Shown here: piece after piece, positions 25,364-32,554 of the stretch
How positions within the stretch are numbered: the stretch's first letter is position 1
Layout: each line of letters starts with the position of its first letter
Source of the DNA: a bacterium
Lineage (GTDB): Bacteria; Armatimonadota; Fimbriimonadia; Fimbriimonadales; Fimbriimonadaceae
Length of the DNA stretch: 64,000 bases
Assembly: GCA_027483535.1 (NCBI GenBank)
Contig: JAIXUN010000002.1
Span: 1,364,001 to 1,428,000, forward strand
Direction: 5' to 3'
Made by a program: the position numbers and the translations under genes
Notes under the pieces: model-generated
What the model saw: the letters and a program-made list of their open reading frames with translations, nothing else
Databases searched by the model: none
What the model was told of the DNA's origin: nothing

Positions 25364-26656
25364 CTATAGTTTGCTCCATTCGACGCCTTTGTTTGAGCCC
25401 GATTTAAAGAGCTTCATCACAAATGCGGTCCCTTGCTGCTCAAATCGGTAGGCGAACTGCTCGAACCCGCCATCTTCGAACGTGAGATAGAGGGCGTTTC
25501 CGTCTGCAGACCAAGATCCTTTATGGGTTCCTGATTGTCGATTGTAGGTGCCGCCCGTCCAGAGAACATCTCCGTACTGGTTTGTCCCCTGCATGTTTGA
25601 AGAGGACTCGGAATCGGAAGTCAGAACAAAGGTGCCGTCCCCTTTGAGGGTGGCAAACGTTTTGGTTTCTCGCCCGGTTGCCTGCACGTACGTGTACTGA
25701 AGCCACCTGCCGACCAACCGGCTGTCGAGCTTTCCTTGCCCCCAGCCAAGCGTGGTGAAGATTTCACGGAGGGTCTTTTCGTGGGCGCTCACTGAGTTGG
25801 TGGCGCCTGCGGCCAACAGGATTGTCGCTCGACCCTTGATGATGGTCAGATAAACCCGAATCACACCCGTGCCCGCCTTCCATGCGTATGCGGCTCCGCT
25901 ACCTGCCCCAGCCTGGATCTTCGTTGGTCCTTCAATTCGCTGGGCGTTCGGGTCGAGTTGGGCGATCTGCTGATCGAGAAGAGACTGGACTTCGGCGGAT
26001 GCAGGGTTGGTTTCACCCTGGGCTGAATCCGACATCATCAGAATCTTCAAAGAGTCCCGCTTACTGTCGGGGATCAACTCGAGACCACCCGTCTGTTCGT
26101 TGTTTACGACTTTCCACGACTTGGGCAATCGAAAGCGGCCGCCGCTCGGGTGCACGTGTTCTTTGCCATTTGCCAGCAGCGAAATCGGTTTGCTACCGCC
26201 CGTCGATCCGGTTTGCTTCTTTGGTGGCTTTGATGGTCCGGTCGGCTTGGACGCACTGGGTTTGGAAGCATTGGGCTTTGAGGGCGCGGCGCCTGAAGAG
26301 GCCGGAGCCTTTCCAACTCGTGACAGAGTAGCTTTGTCCGCGTCCGACCAACCGCTTGCAGAGTCCTCATCCGTGTACTCAAAGGTGAGTTGGTCCCCCT
26401 TCACAGAAGCACGAAACACCAGGTTCTCGTCGGCGCTGATCATGGACCCTTTTGCCGAGGTCCCGCTCTTTGTGCCGGAAAGTTTGTAGTTGAATCCGAA
26501 GAAGTTCGCCGTGCCGGTTACCTTTCCTTGAGCTTCTTGCAGAACCACCTTCGCGGGTTCGTTGATGTACCGCCCTTCGAATGTTCCTGTAACGCTTGTC
26601 TGAGCCGACAAGGCGACAAGAATGGCAATGGCAGAGGCGGATCCCAACGGGGGCAT
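25364..26656 (-). CDS. Secreted hypothetical protein with low-complexity linker
   Basis: A 430-residue exported protein with an N-terminal hydrophobic signal (ASAIAILVALSAQ). An N-terminal beta-rich domain (residues 24-115, GTFEGRYINEPAKVVLQE) is joined by a Pro/Ser/Lys/Gly linker (about 115-155) to a larger C-terminal part (HPSGGRFRLPKSWKVVNNE onward). The end resembles a stand-alone lipocalin-like beta module (GTFVLTSDSESSSN, GSWSADGNALYLTFEDGG). Function is unknown. On the minus strand a TATAGT (26663-26668) lies 6 nt before the ATG, with a TTGTAC 17 bp further up, which suggests a leaderless mRNA. Confidence 0.8.
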   Translation of the reverse strand: MPPLGSASAIAILVALSAQTSVTGTFEGRYINEPAKVVLQEAQGKVTGTANFFGFNYKLSGTKSGTSAKGSMISADENLVFRASVKGDQLTFEYTDEDSASGWSDADKATLSRVGKAPASSGAAPSKPNASKPSASKPTGPSKPPKKQTGSTGGSKPISLLANGKEHVHPSGGRFRLPKSWKVVNNEQTGGLELIPDSKRDSLKILMMSDSAQGETNPASAEVQSLLDQQIAQLDPNAQRIEGPTKIQAGAGSGAAYAWKAGTGVIRVYLTIIKGRATILLAAGATNSVSAHEKTLREIFTTLGWGQGKLDSRLVGRWLQYTYVQATGRETKTFATLKGDGTFVLTSDSESSSNMQGTNQYGDVLWTGGTYNRQSGTHKGSWSADGNALYLTFEDGGFEQFAYRFEQQGTAFVMKLFKSGSNKGVEWSKL

Positions 26657-26662
26657 CTGTAC

Positions 26663-26691
26663 ACTATATGCCTGCCACGGAGGCGGTACAA
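26663..26691 (-). promoter_or_regulatory. Putative leaderless promoter of the 26656 gene
   Basis: On the minus strand TTGTAC, a 17-bp spacer and TATAGT (26663-26668) end 6 nt before the ATG at 26656, so the start codon would coincide with the transcription start. No ribosome-binding site is possible in that layout. Confidence 0.5.
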
Positions 26692-26716
26692 CTTCCGACC
26701 CGGTGAGTTTTATTGT

Positions 26717-27658
26717 CTAAGGGTTATTCGACTCGTGCGCGCCTTTCCAGCCCTTGATGCGCTTTTCACCCGCTTCGACGGGGATTGGAAGCTTGTTTTC
26801 CGCGATTGGGAGTGGGCATGTGGCAAAGTCGGTGAACGCGCAGGGTGGGCTGTAAGCCTTGTTGAAGTCAAGGATCACCTTGTCCCCTTGAAGCGCTTCA
26901 CTGACCAGAAATCGCCCCGATCCGTACGTTGAAATTCGGTTCGAACGGTCACCAAAAAGCAGCGAGACGCGGTCCCCACCGTCTTGAACAGTGAGCGAGT
27001 AGCTCTTGCCACCGACTGAAAAGATCACTTTTCCGATGTGGGTTGTTGGCTCGGTTATGCCCAGAACGTTTGTGACCGGGATGTCCTTTGGCTTGGCAAA
27101 CCGAACCAACTTGCCTGTTACTCGCCAATTGGGTTGATAGGGAAATGTGGGGATGCCGGGGAACGTCTTTTTCCGCTCGTTACCAGGATCCCAAACTCGA
27201 ACATACCGGTCTTTCCCCCGTTTGATGACGGTGAGCGTGACCTCCCCAACTTGGAGGAGCCGAAAGATTGGCGAAGCGTCGTCGCTGAGCAGCACTTGGT
27301 CGACTGCCTCACCGTCGAGAATAGTGGTCGTAGATGGATGAGCTTGGAAAGTGAACTTGCCCCCACTCCGAATGATGGTCCCTGCCTTAGCTCCCACACT
27401 CTCCGGCCGGAGTTGGAGGTCGCTCTCTTTGGATGCCCCGAGGGTGGTGTAGCCCTTCGATATCTTATGCAATGCGCTCACCGACAGCCATCCAGTTGGC
27501 GCTTTTAGGGACTCGATTCGTTGACTCTTCCACCGCTGCCAGTCTGTCAACTGGGCTTTCGAAGGTGCCGCTTGCGTCAGTTCGGCAGTAAGGGGGGCCG
27601 CTGTACCCTGGAATCCTAAGACCAACGTGGAAAGGGCAAAAGCGATCATCTCATCCAT
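26717..27658 (-). CDS. Secreted DUF1684 family protein
   Basis: A 313-residue exported protein. The DUF1684 family core is plain: WQRWKSQRIESLKAPTGWLSV, PEFRLLQVG-like FRLLQVGEVTLTVI, and the diagnostic NKAYSPPCAFTDFATCPLP followed by ENKLPIPVEAGEK. The N-terminus (MIAFALSTLVLGFQGTAAP) is a signal peptide. The biochemical function of the family is not established. It is adjacent to but not clearly in an operon with the 25364-26656 gene; it is divergent from the phosphoesterase gene. Confidence 0.88.
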   Translation of the reverse strand: MDEMIAFALSTLVLGFQGTAAPLTAELTQAAPSKAQLTDWQRWKSQRIESLKAPTGWLSVSALHKISKGYTTLGASKESDLQLRPESVGAKAGTIIRSGGKFTFQAHPSTTTILDGEAVDQVLLSDDASPIFRLLQVGEVTLTVIKRGKDRYVRVWDPGNERKKTFPGIPTFPYQPNWRVTGKLVRFAKPKDIPVTNVLGITEPTTHIGKVIFSVGGKSYSLTVQDGGDRVSLLFGDRSNRISTYGSGRFLVSEALQGDKVILDFNKAYSPPCAFTDFATCPLPIAENKLPIPVEAGEKRIKGWKGAHESNNP

Positions 27659-27771
27659 TTTGTACGCCGTTTAGCAGGCCATCGCTCGTTTGTTGCATCC
27701 ACACCGAAAGCCATTTGCCTTAACCCGTTCTTATCAAAATGAGCGAACGCGTATAGGTAGGATTGCCTAAG

Positions 27772-29352
27772 ATGAACCGTCGCGGATTCCTTGCCAACGC
27801 CGCCGCTCTTGTCGGAGGGCTCACCTTCTCCTCTCCCAGGACTGTCCTTAGATCTTTTGGTGCGCAGGCTCAATATGTCGAAGGAGTCGTTTTCCACGAC
27901 CGTTCAGGATCGGGCAAACGACAACCGGGAGACCCGGGTGTCTCCGGCGTCTCCGTTTCTAACGGCAGGGAAGTAGTGAAGACCGACAAAAACGGTCGGT
28001 ACAAGTTGCCGATCGAAGATGGAATGGTCGTCTTCGTCGTGAAGCCGAGTGGCTGGTCGGTCCCGGTCAACTCGGAAGGGTTGCCGCAATTCCACTACGT
28101 TCACCGACCAAACGGTTCTCCGAAACTACGCTATGCGGGAATTGCTGCCACGGGGAATCTTCCGTCCTCGGTTGATTTTGCGATGACGCCTGCAAAGGAA
28201 TCTGACCGATTCAAGATGGTGCTCTTCGGAGACCCTCAGCCTCGAAACCAAACCGAGATCGACTACATCGCCCACGACGTTGTCGAGCAGGTCGCTCGTG
28301 AGGCGCGAGAGCAGGGATGCGTGTTCGGACTCAGCCTCGGCGATGAGATGTTCGACAACCTCTCGTTGTACGACAGCCTGAACCGCACCGTCGGAACCAT
28401 TGGACTGCCTTGGTACAACACCGTCGGCAACCACGACCTCAACTACGACAGCACCGACAACGAGGGCGCGACCGAAACGTTCAAGCGCGTTTTTGGGCCG
28501 ACTTATTACGCCTTCGACTACGGCAAGGTCCACTTTGTCGTCCTGAACGATGTGGTGTGGCACGGATCAGGGCAAGGTGGGTACCACGGCGAACTGACGA
28601 AGCGTCAACTGGAATGGCTCAAGAATGACCTCGTCCACGTTCCTAAAGATCGTCTCCTCTTTATCGCCATGCACATCCCGATTGGAGGCGTTCAGAACCG
28701 GGAGGAACTCTTCCGTTTGATCGAAGATCGTCCGCATACTTTCTCAGTCTCAGCGCACACGCACGTTCAAGCAAATATCTTTTACGGCAAAGAGGAAGGT
28801 TGGAACGGGAAAGCCGAGCACCATCACCTCAACCATGTGACCGTTTGCGGTTCTTGGTGGGAAGGCGCTCCGGATGAGCGAGGAATTCCTCACGCCACCA
28901 TGAGCGATGGCGGTCCCAACGGCTACTCGATCATCGAGTTCAAGGGCAACGAATACGTGGTGCATTATCGGCCTGCCAGCCGACCCGCGTGGGAGCAGAT
29001 GGGCATCTTCCTTCCGGAGGAAATCCTTGCCGGGGATGCTCGAAACACCGAAGTCATCGTTAACGTGTTTGCCGGCTCGGAGCGATCGACCGTGGAGATG
29101 AAGGTCGATACCGGGGAGTGGGTGAAAATGGAGAACTATCGGGGTCAGGACCCATTCTTCCTAAAGCTCAAAGAGCTGGAAGCGAGTCCCAAGCCGCCCC
29201 TCGGACTCAAGCTCCCGAACCCATCGGAGACCGCTCACCTTTGGAAGGCCAAACTGGGCGCGATGTCCAAGGGAACGCACGTGGTTGAGATTCGGACCCG
29301 AGACATGTACGGCCAGGTTTTCTATGATCGGCGAATCGTACGAATTGTGTAG
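27772..29352 (+). CDS. Tat-exported calcineurin-like phosphoesterase (MetallophosN-Metallophos-MetallophosC)
   Basis: A 526-residue protein with a twin-arginine signal (NRRGFLANAAALVGG). An N-terminal Ig-like domain (GVVFHDRSGSGKRQPGDPGV) precedes the metallophosphoesterase core with its metal-binding blocks GDPQPRN, GDEMFDN, GNHDLNY, HIP and HTHVQANIF. A C-terminal beta domain follows from about residue 410. This three-part layout is typical of secreted phosphodiesterases; the substrate is unknown. The ATG at 27772 is chosen over a TTG at 27763 because the TAGGTAGGA upstream is correctly spaced only for the ATG and the RR motif then lies at the extreme N-terminus. Confidence 0.9.
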   Translation: MNRRGFLANAAALVGGLTFSSPRTVLRSFGAQAQYVEGVVFHDRSGSGKRQPGDPGVSGVSVSNGREVVKTDKNGRYKLPIEDGMVVFVVKPSGWSVPVNSEGLPQFHYVHRPNGSPKLRYAGIAATGNLPSSVDFAMTPAKESDRFKMVLFGDPQPRNQTEIDYIAHDVVEQVAREAREQGCVFGLSLGDEMFDNLSLYDSLNRTVGTIGLPWYNTVGNHDLNYDSTDNEGATETFKRVFGPTYYAFDYGKVHFVVLNDVVWHGSGQGGYHGELTKRQLEWLKNDLVHVPKDRLLFIAMHIPIGGVQNREELFRLIEDRPHTFSVSAHTHVQANIFYGKEEGWNGKAEHHHLNHVTVCGSWWEGAPDERGIPHATMSDGGPNGYSIIEFKGNEYVVHYRPASRPAWEQMGIFLPEEILAGDARNTEVIVNVFAGSERSTVEMKVDTGEWVKMENYRGQDPFFLKLKELEASPKPPLGLKLPNPSETAHLWKAKLGAMSKGTHVVEIRTRDMYGQVFYDRRIVRIV

Positions 29353-29376
29353 AAGTTTCAATTGCGAAATATTCTG

Positions 29377-29403
29377 AGGCGGCCGGAAAAAAAACGGCCG
29401 CCT
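29377..29403 (+). terminator. Terminator-like hairpin after the phosphoesterase gene
   Basis: AGGCGGCCG (29377-29385) pairs with CGGCCGCCT (29395-29403) around an A-rich 9-nt loop, 25 nt after the stop codon. Confidence 0.6.
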
Positions 29404-29425
29404 GAAAGCCGACCACTTTGATAAG

Positions 29426-30241
29426 ATGAGCGGAGTGAATCGTGCGTTTACGTTGATTGAATTGCTCGTGGTGATTGCCATCATCGCCATCCTGGCGGCG
29501 ATTCTTTTCCCGGTTTTTGCCCAGGCCAAGCTTGCGGCCAAGCAAACCGCGGCGCTCTCGCAAATGCGGCAACTGAGCATGGGCGTGATGCTGTATGCGG
29601 GCGATCACGACGACTACTTTGTCCCGGCAAGCATGCGCTCTGAGGTGACTACCGACACGCCGATCATTTGGACCCAGGGAGTGCTTCCGTATCTCAAGAA
29701 CCGAGATCTCGTGATTCTCCCCGACTCCAATGGAGGGTTTGCCGAAGCGTGGGCTTCGCGGCACCACCAGTCGGTGGGATACAGTGACGCGACCGGCTAC
29801 GATCCGCTCACCACCGCACTTCCGGGTTCAGCGGGTCCCGGAACCGAAGGGTTCCGATCGGCTGCGTCCTTCTCTGGGGTCGAGGAAGCCGCGCGCACGG
29901 GTCTCTTCGCTTCAACGGCAAATGCTCCGCGAAACACCTTCACCACCAAGCACCGCGGCTACGTCTTCAACCCTTACAACGGCTTGAACAGCCCCGACGG
30001 TGACTACCTTAAGGGCCTACCACTGATCTCGGATCGTGATCTGGTTGCGGAAACGGGCGACCCCAACTACCCGTCGACCCCCTCGCTGGCTGCCGGAAGA
30101 TTGAAGCCGATCTTTGCCCGTTACGCGGCCGATAAGCAGAACAACGGTCGCACGCCCGTTATCTTTGCCGACGGTCACACGAAGGTTTACTCGGCGAAGG
30201 CGCTGAACACGTTTGGAACGATCATCTGGCGCTTCCGTTAA
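29426..30241 (+). CDS. Type II secretion/type IV pilin-like pseudopilin (DUF1559-like)
   Basis: A 271-residue protein with a class III prepilin signal: [16 protein letters not shown] and a single long hydrophobic helix ending [16 protein letters not shown]. The residue before the cleavage site is Ala rather than the usual Gly, and the same is true of the second pseudopilin at 47239. The remainder is a globular domain of the DUF1559-like kind, with VIFADGHTKVYSA near the end (the 'H-x-G'-like DGH block). Such proteins are expanded in Armatimonadota and Planctomycetota. The gene overlaps the 3' end of the convergent nadR by 20 bp. Confidence 0.88.
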   Translation: MSGVNRAFTLIELLVVIAIIAILAAILFPVFAQAKLAAKQTAALSQMRQLSMGVMLYAGDHDDYFVPASMRSEVTTDTPIIWTQGVLPYLKNRDLVILPDSNGGFAEAWASRHHQSVGYSDATGYDPLTTALPGSAGPGTEGFRSAASFSGVEEAARTGLFASTANAPRNTFTTKHRGYVFNPYNGLNSPDGDYLKGLPLISDRDLVAETGDPNYPSTPSLAAGRLKPIFARYAADKQNNGRTPVIFADGHTKVYSAKALNTFGTIIWRFR

Positions 30242-31199
30242 GGAACGGGTTCGTGTTCAACGTTTCCAGAATGGCCCGGCGAGCAACGTCTAATCGTTGT
30301 TCCACCGGGCCGCTCACTTTCACGTAAGGTTTGCCGCTCTGACCCAGGGCCGAAAGGAACCATTCGTGCATGGTCTTGCGAATGTGCTCGCCGTCGCGGG
30401 TGCCGTCCTGGACCCAAGGAATGTCGGGCAGTGTGAGTAGGTAAAGGTCGACCTTGTCCTGCGCGGCGATCACTTCCACCTTTGCGCTGTATCGCCCCAT
30501 GTACCGACGGTGCCAAACGGCGGTCGCAAGGGCGTTGGTGTCGCAGATGAGAATCCGGTTGGCATCTTTTGCCATCGAGTCTTCAAGAGCTTGCTGACCA
30601 TTCGCAATCACCTCGAACTCGCGGGACTTCCAGGGTCCAGACTTCGTTTCGCAGTATTCGCGACCAAACTCCGGGACCCAAACGGTGTTGAAATCTGCCG
30701 CTAACAGAGGTGCCATCGTGGTCTTTCCCGTCGACTCGGCTCCGACCAATACGATGCGCTTGGCCAGAACTGCTCGGATGGTTGGCGGGAGCTCGTCCCA
30801 GTGATCGTACGGCATCTCTCGGACAGCCGTCCCCGAAACAGGGAAGCGATTTCGGTCGAGATCAACCAAGCGATGGGCGCAGCCTAACGCCTTCGCGTAA
30901 CTATGACCGTACTCTTCCGAAGTGAAAACAGCGTCGGGTGCTTTGCCAAGAATTTCCCTAGTTCGCTCTGCCCAAGGCTCCGATTCGTTTGGGAGATCGT
31001 CGGGAGTGACGATCACTTCTAAATCGGGAAACCAATCTCGCAGAGCCTGCTTGCGTTGCTCTCCGGAAAGGATTTGAGAAGGATGATCGCAAACGATCAC
31101 GACGACTCGCTGCGACTCAGCGAGGGCGGTTTCGATAAGGAACCGGTGGCCCCGATGGGGCGGATAGAACTTGCCAATGACAACCGAGCAGCCAAACAT
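30222..31199 (-). CDS. nadR: Bifunctional NadR-like NMN adenylyltransferase/ribosylnicotinamide kinase
   Basis: A 325-residue protein with two catalytic domains. The N-terminal nucleotidyltransferase has GKFYPPHRGH (residues 9-18) and VSGTAVR (121-127), matching the ATP-binding HxGH and ISGT motifs of NMN adenylyltransferase. The C-terminal kinase has the P-loop GAESTGKT (153-160) for nicotinamide riboside phosphorylation. There is no N-terminal HTH, so it should not act as a transcriptional repressor as the enterobacterial NadR does. It begins 4 nt after pnuC, forming a nicotinamide riboside uptake and NAD salvage operon. Confidence 0.93.
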   Translation of the reverse strand: MFGCSVVIGKFYPPHRGHRFLIETALAESQRVVVIVCDHPSQILSGEQRKQALRDWFPDLEVIVTPDDLPNESEPWAERTREILGKAPDAVFTSEEYGHSYAKALGCAHRLVDLDRNRFPVSGTAVREMPYDHWDELPPTIRAVLAKRIVLVGAESTGKTTMAPLLAADFNTVWVPEFGREYCETKSGPWKSREFEVIANGQQALEDSMAKDANRILICDTNALATAVWHRRYMGRYSAKVEVIAAQDKVDLYLLTLPDIPWVQDGTRDGEHIRKTMHEWFLSALGQSGKPYVKVSGPVEQRLDVARRAILETLNTNPFLNGSAR

Positions 31200-31203
31200 A
31201 TCG

Positions 31204-31908
31204 CTAGGCCGGGTGTAGCGCTCGTTCCTCCCGTTCCGTCTTGAGCCACTGACTCAAGCCCGCGATAGCCAGACCGAGGAACAGAAGATAAAGGACCGCC
31301 GTTGATTGAAGACCCCGCTGAACGTAAACGGGAATGTAAACGATGTCGACTAGAATCCAAAGGATCCAGCTTTCGACCTTTTTCCGGTTCAGCAAGAACT
31401 GGGCGGTGACACTCGTGATGGCAAGGGCAGAATCGACATAGGCGAACTCGCCGCCACGGGCTTTTATAATGGGCGCAACGATGAGGGTGGCAACCAGGAT
31501 CACCACACCGAGGAGCCCATACTCCGTTTTCTTTAGCCGCGTGATGGAAAGCGCCGCACCGCTTTCTCCCCCTCGCACCCACTGGTACCAACCATGAAGG
31601 GAGAGCGCAAAGAAGACAAACTGCAGAACCATGTCTGCGTAAAGCTTTGCTCCCCAGAACACGTAGGCGTATAGTGAGACGTTCACAATGCCGATCGGCC
31701 AGTTGAGGATGTTCTCGACCGCCACCAAATACACGCCGAGCACCCCGGTCACAACCCCCGCAAACTCGAACCAGTCACTCCTGAAAAAGTGCTTCATCAG
31801 CCCGGCGGTGACGAGGGTGACGACCAAAACGGCGAGGAATCGAGGGATGTTGAGAGGCTTACCAGCCAGTGGTGCCACCGTCTCCCCAGCCCTTCGATAC
31901 TCGCTCAT
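31204..31908 (-). CDS. pnuC: Nicotinamide riboside transporter PnuC
   Basis: A 234-residue membrane protein with about seven helices. The PnuC signature is seen in GVLGVYLVAVENILNWPIGIVNVSLYAYVF and LSLHGWYQWVRGG, given here in pieces, plus NRKKVESWILWILVDIVYIPVYV in the C-terminal half. PnuC facilitates nicotinamide riboside entry, with metabolic trapping by the kinase encoded just downstream. The gene begins 20 nt after the lipoprotein gene. No NAD-type riboswitch is evident because the upstream gap is too short. Confidence 0.95.
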   Translation of the reverse strand: MSEYRRAGETVAPLAGKPLNIPRFLAVLVVTLVTAGLMKHFFRSDWFEFAGVVTGVLGVYLVAVENILNWPIGIVNVSLYAYVFWGAKLYADMVLQFVFFALSLHGWYQWVRGGESGAALSITRLKKTEYGLLGVVILVATLIVAPIIKARGGEFAYVDSALAITSVTAQFLLNRKKVESWILWILVDIVYIPVYVQRGLQSTAVLYLLFLGLAIAGLSQWLKTEREERALHPA

Positions 31909-31928
31909 CTCTGATTCCTCGTAAAGGT

Positions 31929-32456
31929 CTAGCCGCCCATCTTGAACGAAACGGAGATGGGTGATTTTGTCCTGGGCACGGTTCCTTCAAAGGTGAGTTC
32001 GTAAGGATTCTCGGCGTCCATGAACTTCAATTCGCCCTTGGCGTCCGTCCCGGCGTTACCCATGCCGCCCGTGATGGTGAGGGAAACGGTTTTGTCGTCT
32101 TTCTTCTCCCAAGTTCCAAGGAAGGTCGTTTCCGGGAGTTTGGATCCGGTCAGTTTGATCTCCGCCTTTCCCGCCTCAGAAAGTGTAATGGCGGCGATTT
32201 CTAACGATTCTTCAACCTCGCCCTCTTTGAGCGATCCAGACCCTTTTCGTGTGCCAGACCAAGTCTTGAAAGTGATCGGCGTGCCCTCGCCGGGAGTTGT
32301 CACCGACGACTCTCCGCCAGGAGGAGGGGCAACTTCTAACTGAGCCTGAGGGGTGCTTGCCACGGCAGACTTTGACTTATCGGCTTCGTCAACCGTTGGA
32401 GGGACGGCGCATCCGACCAAAAGGGTAAGCAACATAAAGGGCGCGAGCTTTCTCAT
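31929..32456 (-). CDS. Lipoprotein upstream of pnuC
   Basis: A 175-residue exported lipoprotein. MRKLAPFMLLTLLVGC contains a lipobox (LVGC) with lipidation at C16. A low-complexity Ser/Pro/Glu linker precedes a beta-rich domain (about residues 60-175: ITFKTWSGTRKGSGSL, FLGTWEKKDDKTVSLTIT). No family is recognised. It may be co-transcribed with pnuC and nadR, but its link to NAD metabolism is doubtful. A TAGAAT box (32464-32469 on the minus strand) lies 7 nt before the ATG. Confidence 0.8.
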   Translation of the reverse strand: MRKLAPFMLLTLLVGCAVPPTVDEADKSKSAVASTPQAQLEVAPPPGGESSVTTPGEGTPITFKTWSGTRKGSGSLKEGEVEESLEIAAITLSEAGKAEIKLTGSKLPETTFLGTWEKKDDKTVSLTITGGMGNAGTDAKGELKFMDAENPYELTFEGTVPRTKSPISVSFKMGG

Positions 32457-32519
32457 AAAAAGGATTCTACTGTGATGGAGAGCGGATGAATCGCCCTAGA
32501 AACGTCACTTCAGTACGAC

Positions 32520-32548
32520 TTGGCAACCGGGAAGGGCGGCGGTAAGAT
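32520..32548 (+). promoter_or_regulatory. Leaderless-type promoter of the 32555 gene
   Basis: TTGGCA (32520-32525), a 17-bp spacer and TAAGAT (32543-32548) end 6 nt before the ATG at 32555. The transcription start would fall at or beside the start codon, and no ribosome-binding site is present. Confidence 0.6.
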
Positions 32549-32554
32549 GCGCGC

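Noticed and set aside
31909-31928. Possible NAD-sensing riboswitch upstream of pnuC
   Set aside because: Only 20 nt separate pnuC from the upstream lipoprotein gene, too short for such an element.
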